A DNA stretch of 64,000 bases from Longispora albida DSM 44784 (GTDB lineage Bacteria > Actinomycetota > Actinomycetes > Mycobacteriales > Micromonosporaceae), in assembly GCF_000379825.1 (NCBI RefSeq), contig NZ_KB903839.1:53710-117709 (forward strand), written 5' to 3'. The position numbers were made by a program, and so were the translations under genes. The notes under the pieces are model-generated. The model saw nothing but the letters and a program-made list of their open reading frames with translations, was not told the origin of the DNA and searched no databases. Position 1 is the stretch's first letter; the number at the start of each line of letters is the position of its first letter. Of the stretch, positions 49,638 to 56,722 are shown piece by piece.

Positions 49638-51706
49638 TCAGCGAACTCCGCGAGCGCGCCGAGGAGCTGCTGCGTGACCTCGCCGGTCCGCAGGCTGTCC
49701 TCCGCCCCGACCAGTGGACGGCGATCGAGGCTCTGGTCGAGGGCAGGCACCGCGTGCTGCTCGTCCAGCGCACCGGCTTCGGCAAGTCCGCCGTGTACTT
49801 CGTCGCGACGGCCCTGCTCCGCGAGGAGGGCGCTGGCCCGACCGTCATCGTGTCCCCGCTGCTCGCCCTGATGCGCAACCAGGTCGAGGCCGCGGCCAGG
49901 GCCGGGATCCGCGCCGCAACGATCAACTCCGCGAATCTGGACGAGTGGGGCCAGATCGAGGCCAGCATCCTGGCCGGAGAGGTCGACGTGCTGCTCGTCA
50001 GCCCGGAACGCCTGAACAACCCCGACTTCCGCGACCGCGTCCTGCCGACCCTCGCCGCGACCTGCGGCCTGCTCGTCGTCGACGAGGCGCACTGCATCTC
50101 CGACTGGGGCCACGACTTCCGTCCCGACTACCGCCGGATCGCCACGTTCCTGGCCGGGCTGCGTGAGGGCGTGCCGGTGCTGGCCACGACCGCCACCGCC
50201 AACGAGAGGGTCAGCGCTGACGTCGCCGAGCAGCTGACCGCCAGCCACGACGGCACCAGTCCGCACGTGACGGTGCTGCGCGGCTCGCTCGACCGCGACT
50301 CGCTCCGGCTCGGCGCGCTCCGGCTGCCCGGCACGACCGACCGGCTGGCTTGGCTCGGCGAGCACCTGGCCAGCCTGCCGGGCTCCGGCATCGTCTACAC
50401 CCTCACGGTCGCCGCGACCGAGGAAGTCGCCGCGTACCTGCGGTCCTGCGGCTACGAGGTCGCCGCCTACTCCGGGAAGACCGACCAGGCCGAGCGGCTC
50501 GCCGCCGAGGAGGCCCTCCTCCAGAACAAGGTCAAGGCGCTGGTGGCCACCTCGGCACTCGGCATGGGCTACGACAAGCCGGACCTCGGGTTCGTGGTGC
50601 ACCTCGGCGCGCCCAGCTCGCCCATCGCGTACTACCAGCAGGTCGGCCGGGCCGGGCGTGCCGTGGACAACGCCGACGTGCTCCTGCTGCCCGGCCCGGA
50701 GGACGAGGCCATCTGGCGGTACTTCGCCTCGGTGTCCTTCCCGGCCGCCGACCAGGTGAACGTGGTGCTCGCCGCGCTCGGCGACTCCGGCACCCCGCTG
50801 TCCACCCAGGCGCTCGAAGCGAAGACCGACCTGCGCCGGACCCGGCTCGAACTGCTGCTCAAGGTGCTCGACGTGGACGGCGCCGTCCGCCGGGTCAAGG
50901 GCGGCTGGGTGGCAACCGGGCAGCCCTGGGAGTACGACGCGGAGCGGTATGGCCGGGTCGCGGCCGCCCGGGAGACCGAGCAGCAGGCGATGCGGGACTA
51001 CGCGGCGCTGACCAGCTGCCGGATGGAGTTCCTGCGGCACCAGCTCGACGACCCCGACGCCGTCCCTTGTGGACGGTGCGACGGCTGCACCGGCTCCTGG
51101 TACCCGGTGGAGATCTCCCCGGCCGCCCGTGCCCAGGCCGCCACGTTTCTCGGCAAGCCGGGTGTCGAGCTGGAGCCGCGCAAGCTGTGGCCCGGCGGCC
51201 CGGCCAAGGGCAAGATCGCGGAGCAGGCCGAGTCCGGCCGTGCCGTCGGCCGCCTGTCCGACCTCGGCTGGGGACCGCGCCTCCGTGAGCTGCTCCAGGC
51301 CGACGCCGAGATCCCGGACGACGTGTTCGCCGCGGCGGTCGGCGTGCTCAAGGGCTGGGGCTGGGCCGAGCGCCCGGTCGGAGTGATCTCCATCCCATCC
51401 CGTACCCGGCCCCGGCTCGTGTCCTCCCTGGCCCGCCGCCTCGCCACCGTCGGCCGCCTCGCCGACCTGGGCGAGCTGCGCAGGATCGGCGGCGGCCCGC
51501 CCGGCGCGTACGCGGACGCCAACAGCGCCCACCGGCTCGGCGCCGTGTACGGAGCCTTCGAGGCGCCTCCGATCGAGATTGCCGGCCCGGTGCTCCTCAT
51601 CGACGACTACCTGGACTCCGGCTGGACGATGACGGTCGCGGCCCGCGAACTGCGCCTGGCCGGAGCCCCAGCGGTACTCCCGTTGGTACTGGGGCTGGTG
51701 GGGTAG
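49634..51706 (+). CDS. recQ: RecQ-family DNA helicase with C-terminal phosphoribosyltransferase-like domain
   Basis: A 690-residue ATP-dependent 3'-5' helicase. Walker A TGFGKS is at residues 47-52, DEAHCISDWGHDFRPDY near 149-165, and QVGRAGRAVDNADV is motif VI. The RecQ zinc module has four cysteines (CRMEFLRHQL, then CGRCDGC). The C-terminal region, instead of an HRDC domain, ends with VLLIDDYLDSGWTMT, a typical PRPP-binding loop of phosphoribosyltransferases, at about residues 653-667. Such RecQ-PRTase proteins occur in actinobacteria; the function of the second domain is not known. GTG 49634 overlaps the stop of the 29-codon ORF. Confidence 0.9.
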   Translation: MISELRERAEELLRDLAGPQAVLRPDQWTAIEALVEGRHRVLLVQRTGFGKSAVYFVATALLREEGAGPTVIVSPLLALMRNQVEAAARAGIRAATINSANLDEWGQIEASILAGEVDVLLVSPERLNNPDFRDRVLPTLAATCGLLVVDEAHCISDWGHDFRPDYRRIATFLAGLREGVPVLATTATANERVSADVAEQLTASHDGTSPHVTVLRGSLDRDSLRLGALRLPGTTDRLAWLGEHLASLPGSGIVYTLTVAATEEVAAYLRSCGYEVAAYSGKTDQAERLAAEEALLQNKVKALVATSALGMGYDKPDLGFVVHLGAPSSPIAYYQQVGRAGRAVDNADVLLLPGPEDEAIWRYFASVSFPAADQVNVVLAALGDSGTPLSTQALEAKTDLRRTRLELLLKVLDVDGAVRRVKGGWVATGQPWEYDAERYGRVAAARETEQQAMRDYAALTSCRMEFLRHQLDDPDAVPCGRCDGCTGSWYPVEISPAARAQAATFLGKPGVELEPRKLWPGGPAKGKIAEQAESGRAVGRLSDLGWGPRLRELLQADAEIPDDVFAAAVGVLKGWGWAERPVGVISIPSRTRPRLVSSLARRLATVGRLADLGELRRIGGGPPGAYADANSAHRLGAVYGAFEAPPIEIAGPVLLIDDYLDSGWTMTVAARELRLAGAPAVLPLVLGLVG

Positions 51707-51820
51707 CCGGTCTCCCGGACCTGGGCCCCGCCGGCCAGTCCAGCCCGCCACGGGTTTTCCGAGCGCCACAACCGGGCTGACCGTGAAGCGCCGGCAGGCG
51801 TCGTAACGGCGCCCGGGCAC

Positions 51821-51912
51821 GGGTTGGGTGGAGCCGTCCTGGTTCACTTTGTGCTCCGGCCCCCAGGCCGGAGTGCAAAGGGAACCTGCGGGAGGACGGC
51901 TCCACCCAACCC
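51821..51912. terminator. Large two-storey hairpin after recQ
   Basis: GGGTTGGGTGGAGCCGTCCT (51821-51840) is exactly complementary to 51893-51912. Directly inside, 51841-51861 pairs with 51866-51886 over 21 positions with one mismatch and two G-U pairs, leaving a CCCA loop. It lies between recQ and map and can end transcription from recQ. It ends about 12 bp before the -10 of map. Confidence 0.7.
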
Positions 51913-51924
51913 CAGCCAGCCCAG

Positions 51925-51930
51925 TACGCT
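51925..51930 (+). promoter_or_regulatory. -10 box of map, leaderless
   Basis: TACGCT followed by six bases (CAAGGG) and the ATG at 51937. Confidence 0.5.
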
Positions 51931-51936
51931 CAAGGG

Positions 51937-52806
51937 ATGACCGTTCGCGCTCCGTTGACTCCTGGTGTTCAGTCTCCCTGGCGGGACGTTCCGTCCCAGA
52001 TCGTCCGGCCCGAGTATGTCGGGAAGAAGCAGTCGAAGAAGATCGGCTCGGACGTCCAGACCCCGGAGATCATCGAGCGGATGCGCTTCGCCGGGAAGCT
52101 GGCGGCGCAGGCGCTCCAGGAGGGTGGCCGGGCCGTCAAGCCGGGGGCGACGACCGACGAGATCGACCGGGTGGTGCACGAGTTCCTGTGTGACCACGGC
52201 GCCTACCCGTCGACCCTCGGCTACCCGGGCCGTAACTCCCCGCCCTTCCCGAAGTCGTGCTGCACCTCGCTCAACGAGGTGATCTGCCACGGCATCCCCG
52301 ACTCGACGGTGATCGAGGACGGCGACATCGTGAACATCGACGTCACCGCGTACATCAACGGCGTGCACGGCGACACCAACGCCACGTTCTTCGCCGGGGA
52401 GCCGGCCGAGGAGGTCCGGCTGCTCGTCGAGCGGACCCAGGAGGCGACGATGCGCGGGATCAAGGCGGTCGCGCCGGGCCGCCCGATCAACGTGATCGGC
52501 CGGGTGATCGAGTCGTACGCGCGGCGTTTCGGTTACGGCGTCGTCCGTGACTTCACCGGGCACGGTATCGGCCAGACCTTCCACACCGGACTGTACGTGC
52601 CGCACTACGACAACCCGAACCTGACGACGGTCATGGAGCCGGGGATGACGTTCACGATCGAGCCGATGATCACGCTCGGCACGCACGACTACGACATGTG
52701 GTCCGACAAGTGGACGGTCGTCACCAAGGACCGGAAGTGGACGGCCCAGTTCGAGCACACGCTGGTGGTGACCGACTCCGGGTACGAGATCCTCACCCTG
52801 CCGTGA
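51937..52806 (+). CDS. map: Methionine aminopeptidase, type I
   Basis: A 289-residue metalloprotease removing N-terminal Met from new proteins. An N-terminal extension of about 40 residues (as in MapB-type enzymes) precedes the pita-bread fold. Metal ligands are visible: Asp in [17 protein letters not shown], His in [11 protein letters not shown], Glu in FTIEPMI and Glu in [17 protein letters not shown] carries the catalytic His. The start is leaderless. Its stop overlaps the GTG of the following transporter gene (GTGA). Confidence 0.95.
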   Translation: MTVRAPLTPGVQSPWRDVPSQIVRPEYVGKKQSKKIGSDVQTPEIIERMRFAGKLAAQALQEGGRAVKPGATTDEIDRVVHEFLCDHGAYPSTLGYPGRNSPPFPKSCCTSLNEVICHGIPDSTVIEDGDIVNIDVTAYINGVHGDTNATFFAGEPAEEVRLLVERTQEATMRGIKAVAPGRPINVIGRVIESYARRFGYGVVRDFTGHGIGQTFHTGLYVPHYDNPNLTTVMEPGMTFTIEPMITLGTHDYDMWSDKWTVVTKDRKWTAQFEHTLVVTDSGYEILTLP

Positions 52807-53489
52807 CCACCACCATCGACCACCAGCACGCTGACGTCTCCGGTGGCTGGCTGCGGCCGGCCACCTTCGGGGCGATGGACGGGCTGGTCACCAACATCGG
52901 CCTGATCGCCGGTGTGGGTGGTGGCAGGCTCGACCCGGACGAGATCGTCATCACGGGCCTGGCCGGCCTGGTGGCTGGTGCGATCTCGATGGCGCTCGGC
53001 GAGTACACGAGCGTGCGGACGCAGAACGAGCAGATCGCCTACGAGGTCGACAAGGAGCGCCGCGAGCTCGCGGTGAATCCGGAGGCCGAGGCCGAGGAGC
53101 TGGCCCAGGCCTGGATCGGCCGTGGCATGCGCCCGGACCTGGCGCACGAGGTGGCCAAGGAACTCGCGAAGAATCCGGGGGAGGCCCTGCGGGTCCACGC
53201 GCAGGAGGAGCTGGGGGTGAATCCGGCTGACGTGCCCAGCCCGTGGGTCGCGGCGTTCTCCTCGTTCGTGTGTTTCTCGATCGGCGCGCTGATCCCGCTC
53301 CTGCCATACCTGCTGGGCGCCGACAAGCTCTGGCCAGCCCTGACGGCCGGCGGCCTCGGCCTGTTCGTGGCCGGCGCGATCGTGTCCCGGTGGACTCGCC
53401 GCCGCTGGTGGACGAGCGGTGCACGGCAGCTGGCGCTCGGCGCGCTGGCGGCCGGCGCCACGTACCTGATCGGCTCACTCTTCGCCTGA
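52803..53489 (+). CDS. VIT1/CCC1 family iron/manganese transporter
   Basis: A 228-residue membrane protein. [19 protein letters not shown] near the N terminus is the family's first helix motif, [23 protein letters not shown] follows, and the cytosolic metal-binding region has several Glu residues ([18 protein letters not shown]). Three more helices close the protein. VIT1/CCC1 proteins export Fe(II)/Mn(II) from the cytosol. Coupling to map by a GTGA overlap is notable. Confidence 0.88.
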   Translation: MTTTIDHQHADVSGGWLRPATFGAMDGLVTNIGLIAGVGGGRLDPDEIVITGLAGLVAGAISMALGEYTSVRTQNEQIAYEVDKERRELAVNPEAEAEELAQAWIGRGMRPDLAHEVAKELAKNPGEALRVHAQEELGVNPADVPSPWVAAFSSFVCFSIGALIPLLPYLLGADKLWPALTAGGLGLFVAGAIVSRWTRRRWWTSGARQLALGALAAGATYLIGSLFA

Positions 53490-53506
53490 TCGCCGGATGA
53501 CTGGCC

Positions 53507-53580
53507 TGACGGTACAACTGGCGGGCCGTGGCTGCTCCGGCCGGGACAGCTGTACCGTCAACTGCCCGCCTGACGGTACA
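53507..53580. terminator. Three copies of a 10-mer forming alternative hairpins
   Basis: TGACGGTACA occurs at 53507-53516 and 53571-53580, and its reverse complement TGTACCGTCA at 53551-53560. The middle copy can pair with either outer copy: a short hairpin with a 10-base loop (53551-53580) or a longer one (53507-53560). It lies between the convergent VIT1-type and nucleotidyltransferase genes and probably ends transcription of both. Confidence 0.65.
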
Positions 53581-53613
53581 AGTAGCCGCACGCTCCACAG
53601 GGGACGGTCGGGC

Positions 53614-54339
53614 TCAGCTCAGCAGGTCCGTGACGTCCCCGTCGACCGGGCGTCCGCGTTTGTCCAGCTCGACGGCCTGCGCGTCGAGTTTCTCGCCGAG
53701 TTCGGCGCGGTTGGAGTCGCCGAGCCCGGTACGCCGGACCGCGTCGGCCGGCCCCCGGAAGTACGTCCGGGTGAGCAGCCCCTCCACTGTGGCCAGCGCG
53801 ATGCGCGCCTGGGCCAGCAGGAGCACCGCGCCGTCGGTGTCGTACCAGGAGGCCAGCCGCCCCGCCCTGGCCAGCACCGACGCGGCCTCGTACCAGCCGG
53901 CCCTGGCCAGCGCGGCGAACTCACCCCCGGGCGCCTCGGCCAGCCGGGCCAGGTGGGTGTCGCGGAGCTGGTCGAGCCAGTTGTCCGGGTCGTACAGCGG
54001 CCGGGTGCTCAGGTACTGGTCGGCGGCCAGCGGCCAGCTCGTCGACAGGGTCCGCGCGTGCTGGAGGTACTCGTCGGCGCTGATCACGCCGAGGTCGACG
54101 ATGATCCCGTCGATCCGCCGGCTGCCCGGGCGCGGGCCACGGCCCGGCTGGTACGTCACCACCACCAGGTCGATGTCGCTGCCGGTCGTGTCGTCGCCGT
54201 GTGCGAGAGAACCCTGTACCCCGACGGCCAGGACGTCGGCGGCCCACCGGCGGCGTACCGCGTCGGAGATCTCCTCGGTGAGTTCCCACCGGGGGCCCGA
54301 CAGGCCGTCATCCTCACTGGACATCCGCGCAGCAGACAT
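53614..54339 (-). CDS. Nucleotidyltransferase domain protein, aminoglycoside-type
   Basis: A 241-residue protein. The nucleotidyltransferase motif GSLAHGDDTTGSDIDLVVV at about residues 43-61 has the GSx10DxD metal-binding pattern. The C-terminal half is helical, similar to the KNTase C-terminal domain family. It could adenylylate a small molecule such as an aminoglycoside, or act as an antitoxin-like enzyme; no partner gene is adjacent. An ATG at 54321 is an alternative start; I keep 54339. Confidence 0.82.
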   Translation of the reverse strand: MSAARMSSEDDGLSGPRWELTEEISDAVRRRWAADVLAVGVQGSLAHGDDTTGSDIDLVVVTYQPGRGPRPGSRRIDGIIVDLGVISADEYLQHARTLSTSWPLAADQYLSTRPLYDPDNWLDQLRDTHLARLAEAPGGEFAALARAGWYEAASVLARAGRLASWYDTDGAVLLLAQARIALATVEGLLTRTYFRGPADAVRRTGLGDSNRAELGEKLDAQAVELDKRGRPVDGDVTDLLS

Positions 54340-54486
54340 AGGGCCATTCTGCGGCAGTTTCGGCTCAGCGGGGCGGACTCGGGCAAGCCGGGGACGGAAA
54401 CTCCGTTATGGACCGGGGCGGGCGGCATGGCCCGGGCACGCCGCGTCCACGGAGTACACGAAAACGAAGTACAGGAAAGAAGAAGG

Positions 54487-54726
54487 TCAGACCGTGGCCG
54501 GGACGCGGCGGGGGCCGACAGGGCTGATGCCCGCGAGGTTGACGAAGACCGTCCGCTTGGTGATCGCCTGGCCAGCCGTGTCGAGCTGGTAGCCCTCTAT
54601 CCACGCCCACCCGGAGACGCTCGACCGGCGCTCCGAGATCTTGGTCAGCCGCAGCACGAGCGGGCTGCCGAACTGGGGGCTGGCTGCCTTGGTGAGGCGG
54701 ACGACGTCGCCGGGTGCGAGCTTCAT
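54487..54726 (-). CDS. Small conserved protein, function unknown
   Basis: A 79-residue basic, beta-rich protein starting MKLAPGDVVRLTKAASPQFG. The pattern of short strands (GDVVRLTK, PLVLRLTKIS, GWAWIEGYQLD, RTVFVNLAGI) suggests a small barrel or SH3-like fold. No cysteine or enzymatic motif is present. The gene lies alone between the nucleotidyltransferase and the GntR regulator, and I do not recognise its family. Confidence 0.62.
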   Translation of the reverse strand: MKLAPGDVVRLTKAASPQFGSPLVLRLTKISERRSSVSGWAWIEGYQLDTAGQAITKRTVFVNLAGISPVGPRRVPATV

Positions 54727-55080
54727 CGGCTGTAGACCTTTGCTCGGGTGCCTGTGCTCTGCGGGAGAGCTCTACTGCTGTGAGCTGTGCTGCGGGGTGC
54801 TGCTGCTTGCGAGGCGCTGGCGGCTGGACGAGGTGCCGTCTGGCTGCCGGGAGCTGGAAGACGATGAGCTGGGCGGGTGTCCGCACTGGATCGACGGGCG
54901 CCGTACTGGATCGCTTTGCTGGGAATCGCGCCGTCAGATCACTTTTTGCACAGTGTGAAAGCTCAACGACGTGATCGGCTTGTTGGTATAAGTTCGAGCT
55001 TGAGCGTACGGTGACGGGTCCCGTACGTCAAGACGCGCTGTAGTTTTGTCGGTACAAGTAGTGATCGTTTCGGAGGCGTT
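54727..55080. other. 354-bp divergent intergenic region
   Basis: The left 230 bp show no gene or repeat beyond chance; open frames there are shadows. The right part holds the GntR promoter region with two repeated operator-like sequences and an inverted repeat CGTACGG/CCGTACG (55005-55027). Confidence 0.55.
54979..55060. promoter_or_regulatory. Two operator-like repeats upstream of the GntR gene
   Basis: CTTGTTGGTATAAGTT at 54979-54994 and TTTGTCGGTACAAGTA at 55045-55060 agree in 12 of 16 bases. Between them CGTACGG and CCGTACG form an inverted repeat. The second copy lies about 20 bp before the gene start, a good place for autorepression by the GntR protein. Confidence 0.5.
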
Positions 55081-55827
55081 ATGCCGTCTTTGTACGCCAC
55101 ACTCGCGGACACCCTCCGTGCCGAGATCACGGCAGGAGCCCTTCCACCAGGCACGCAGCTCCCGAGTGAGCACGAATTGGTCGATGCGCACCACGTGAGC
55201 CGCAATACGGTCCGCAAAGCATTAGGCCAACTTGTCCACGATGGATTAGTGATCTCGCGTCAGGGCAGCGGGTACTTCGTCCGGGAGCACCAGCCGGTGA
55301 TCTGGCACGCCTCCCGCCCCGAGCGCAACATCCAGATGGGCATGCTGCCCGCCGACGCGTGGAGTCACTGCGTGCGTGAGCAGGGCCGCAAGCCGGAGGA
55401 GATCATCCACATCGAGCAGTACGTGCCCAACGCGCGGATCGCTCAGGCGCTGCTGCTCGGGCCGGGCGAGGAGGTGCTGGTCCGCAAGCGGGAAAGGTAT
55501 GTCGACGGGGTGCTCAGCACGCTCGCCGACTCCTATTACCCCTACTCGCTCGTCAAGGACAGCCCGATCATGGAGCCGTACGACGTGCAGCCGGGTGTCT
55601 ACGCGATCCTCGCCAGCCGGGGCGCGGGCTTCACCCGGAACCGGGACGAGATCATCACCCGGATGCCCAGCAGGGACGAGGCGGCCCGGCTCAAGCTCGG
55701 GCCAGGTACGCCGATCGCCGAGCACCTGCGGGTCAGCTTCACCCCGAACAACCGGCCGGTGCGGCTGCTGCTGTCGATCCTGCCCGGTGACAAGGTGACG
55801 ATCGCGTACGAGAGTTTCGCGGCCTAG
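55081..55827 (+). CDS. GntR-family transcriptional regulator (HutC/UTRA type)
   Basis: A 248-residue regulator. An N-terminal winged helix-turn-helix (about residues 4-70: YATLADTLRAEITAGALPPG, LPSEHELVDAHHVSRNTVRK, LVISRQGSGYFV) is followed by a UTRA ligand-binding domain (about 95-245). GGAGG precedes the ATG at 5-6 bases. The ligand is unknown. Candidate operators lie upstream of its own gene. Confidence 0.9.
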   Translation: MPSLYATLADTLRAEITAGALPPGTQLPSEHELVDAHHVSRNTVRKALGQLVHDGLVISRQGSGYFVREHQPVIWHASRPERNIQMGMLPADAWSHCVREQGRKPEEIIHIEQYVPNARIAQALLLGPGEEVLVRKRERYVDGVLSTLADSYYPYSLVKDSPIMEPYDVQPGVYAILASRGAGFTRNRDEIITRMPSRDEAARLKLGPGTPIAEHLRVSFTPNNRPVRLLLSILPGDKVTIAYESFAA

Positions 55828-55895
55828 CGGGTAGCGCACAGTGGATGGCCTGCCGGGTCAGCGTGGACCCGGCGCCGTCTTCCCCGCCGCCGGGC

Positions 55896-56105
55896 TCAGT
55901 CCAGGATGAACGTGATCAGCAGGTGGACCTGGTAACCGCTCACGGCGCCCTGGCTGTCCACGTCGACCTTCATCTCCTTCACCCAGGCCCCGGTCACGTT
56001 GCGCAGCGTCTCGTTGGCGCGCTGGATGCCGGTCTTTATGGCCTCGTCGAAGCTGGTCGGGGACAGGGCGCTGACCTCGGTGACGCGGGCGACGGTTCCG
56101 GACAT
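55896..56105 (-). CDS. Dodecin (flavin-binding protein)
   Basis: A 69-residue protein of the dodecin family, which forms hollow dodecamers storing FMN/riboflavin or CoA. VARVTEVSALSPTSFDEAI, ETLRNVTGAWVKEM (Trp for flavin stacking) and VSGYQVHLLITFILD agree with the family's beta-alpha-beta-beta fold. GGAGG lies seven bases before the ATG. The neighbouring gene encodes a flavin/deazaflavin-type oxidoreductase. Confidence 0.92.
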   Translation of the reverse strand: MSGTVARVTEVSALSPTSFDEAIKTGIQRANETLRNVTGAWVKEMKVDVDSQGAVSGYQVHLLITFILD

Positions 56106-56181
56106 GGCGTGCCTCCAATGTGGTCCGAGCGGATCCCAGCGCGTCCTGCTGGCCGCGGTACATCGGCACGCTATCCCAGCA

Positions 56182-56655
56182 CTACCCCTTATTTGGTACT
56201 AAATGGAAAATGCGGATCTTCCGCCCGGCTCGTTCGGCGTAGCTGTCGTAGGCCGGCCACACCCGCACCACGAGCGCCCACAGCCGGTCGTACTCCGCGC
56301 CGGTCGCGAGGGTCGCGCGCACCGGGATCCGCTCGCCGCGGATCTCGACCACCGCCGACGGGTCGGCGAGCAGGTTCGCGCTCCACGCTGGGTGCTTCTC
56401 CTGCCCCCAGTTAGACCCGACCACCACGTATCCGCCGTCGAGCGGCGCGTAGAGCAGCGGGTTGGTCCGGGCCTGGCCGCTCCTGCGGCCCACCGTGGTG
56501 ATCAGCAGCGACGGCAGGTCGGGCTTGCCGAGGATCATGAACCTGCCCCTGGTCCACCTCGTGATCACCTTGTCGACCGGGACGAGCTGCCTGCCGAGCC
56601 AGGCGAACCAGCGCTGATGCCCGAGGCGCTTGATGAGCGCGGAATACCCTGCCAC
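56182..56655 (-). CDS. Nitroreductase/deazaflavin-dependent oxidoreductase (DDN family)
   Basis: A 157-residue split-beta-barrel protein of the DDN/F420-dependent quinone reductase family. LLITTVGRRSGQARTNPLLYAPLDGGYVVV near the middle and GSNWGQEKHPAWSANLLADP are diagnostic. These enzymes use F420H2 to reduce quinones or nitro compounds. It lies upstream of the dodecin gene on the same strand (77 bp). Start: GTG 56655. Confidence 0.9.
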   Translation of the reverse strand: MAGYSALIKRLGHQRWFAWLGRQLVPVDKVITRWTRGRFMILGKPDLPSLLITTVGRRSGQARTNPLLYAPLDGGYVVVGSNWGQEKHPAWSANLLADPSAVVEIRGERIPVRATLATGAEYDRLWALVVRVWPAYDSYAERAGRKIRIFHLVPNKG

Positions 56656-56722
56656 GCCGACAGTGTGTCAGCGCGGCAGGGCACTCCGCTAGATGTGAAA
56701 CGCATTCATGTGACTGGCGGGG

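Noticed and set aside
49559-51847. A 762-codon open frame antisense to recQ
   Set aside because: A high-GC shadow; recQ on the plus strand has all helicase motifs.
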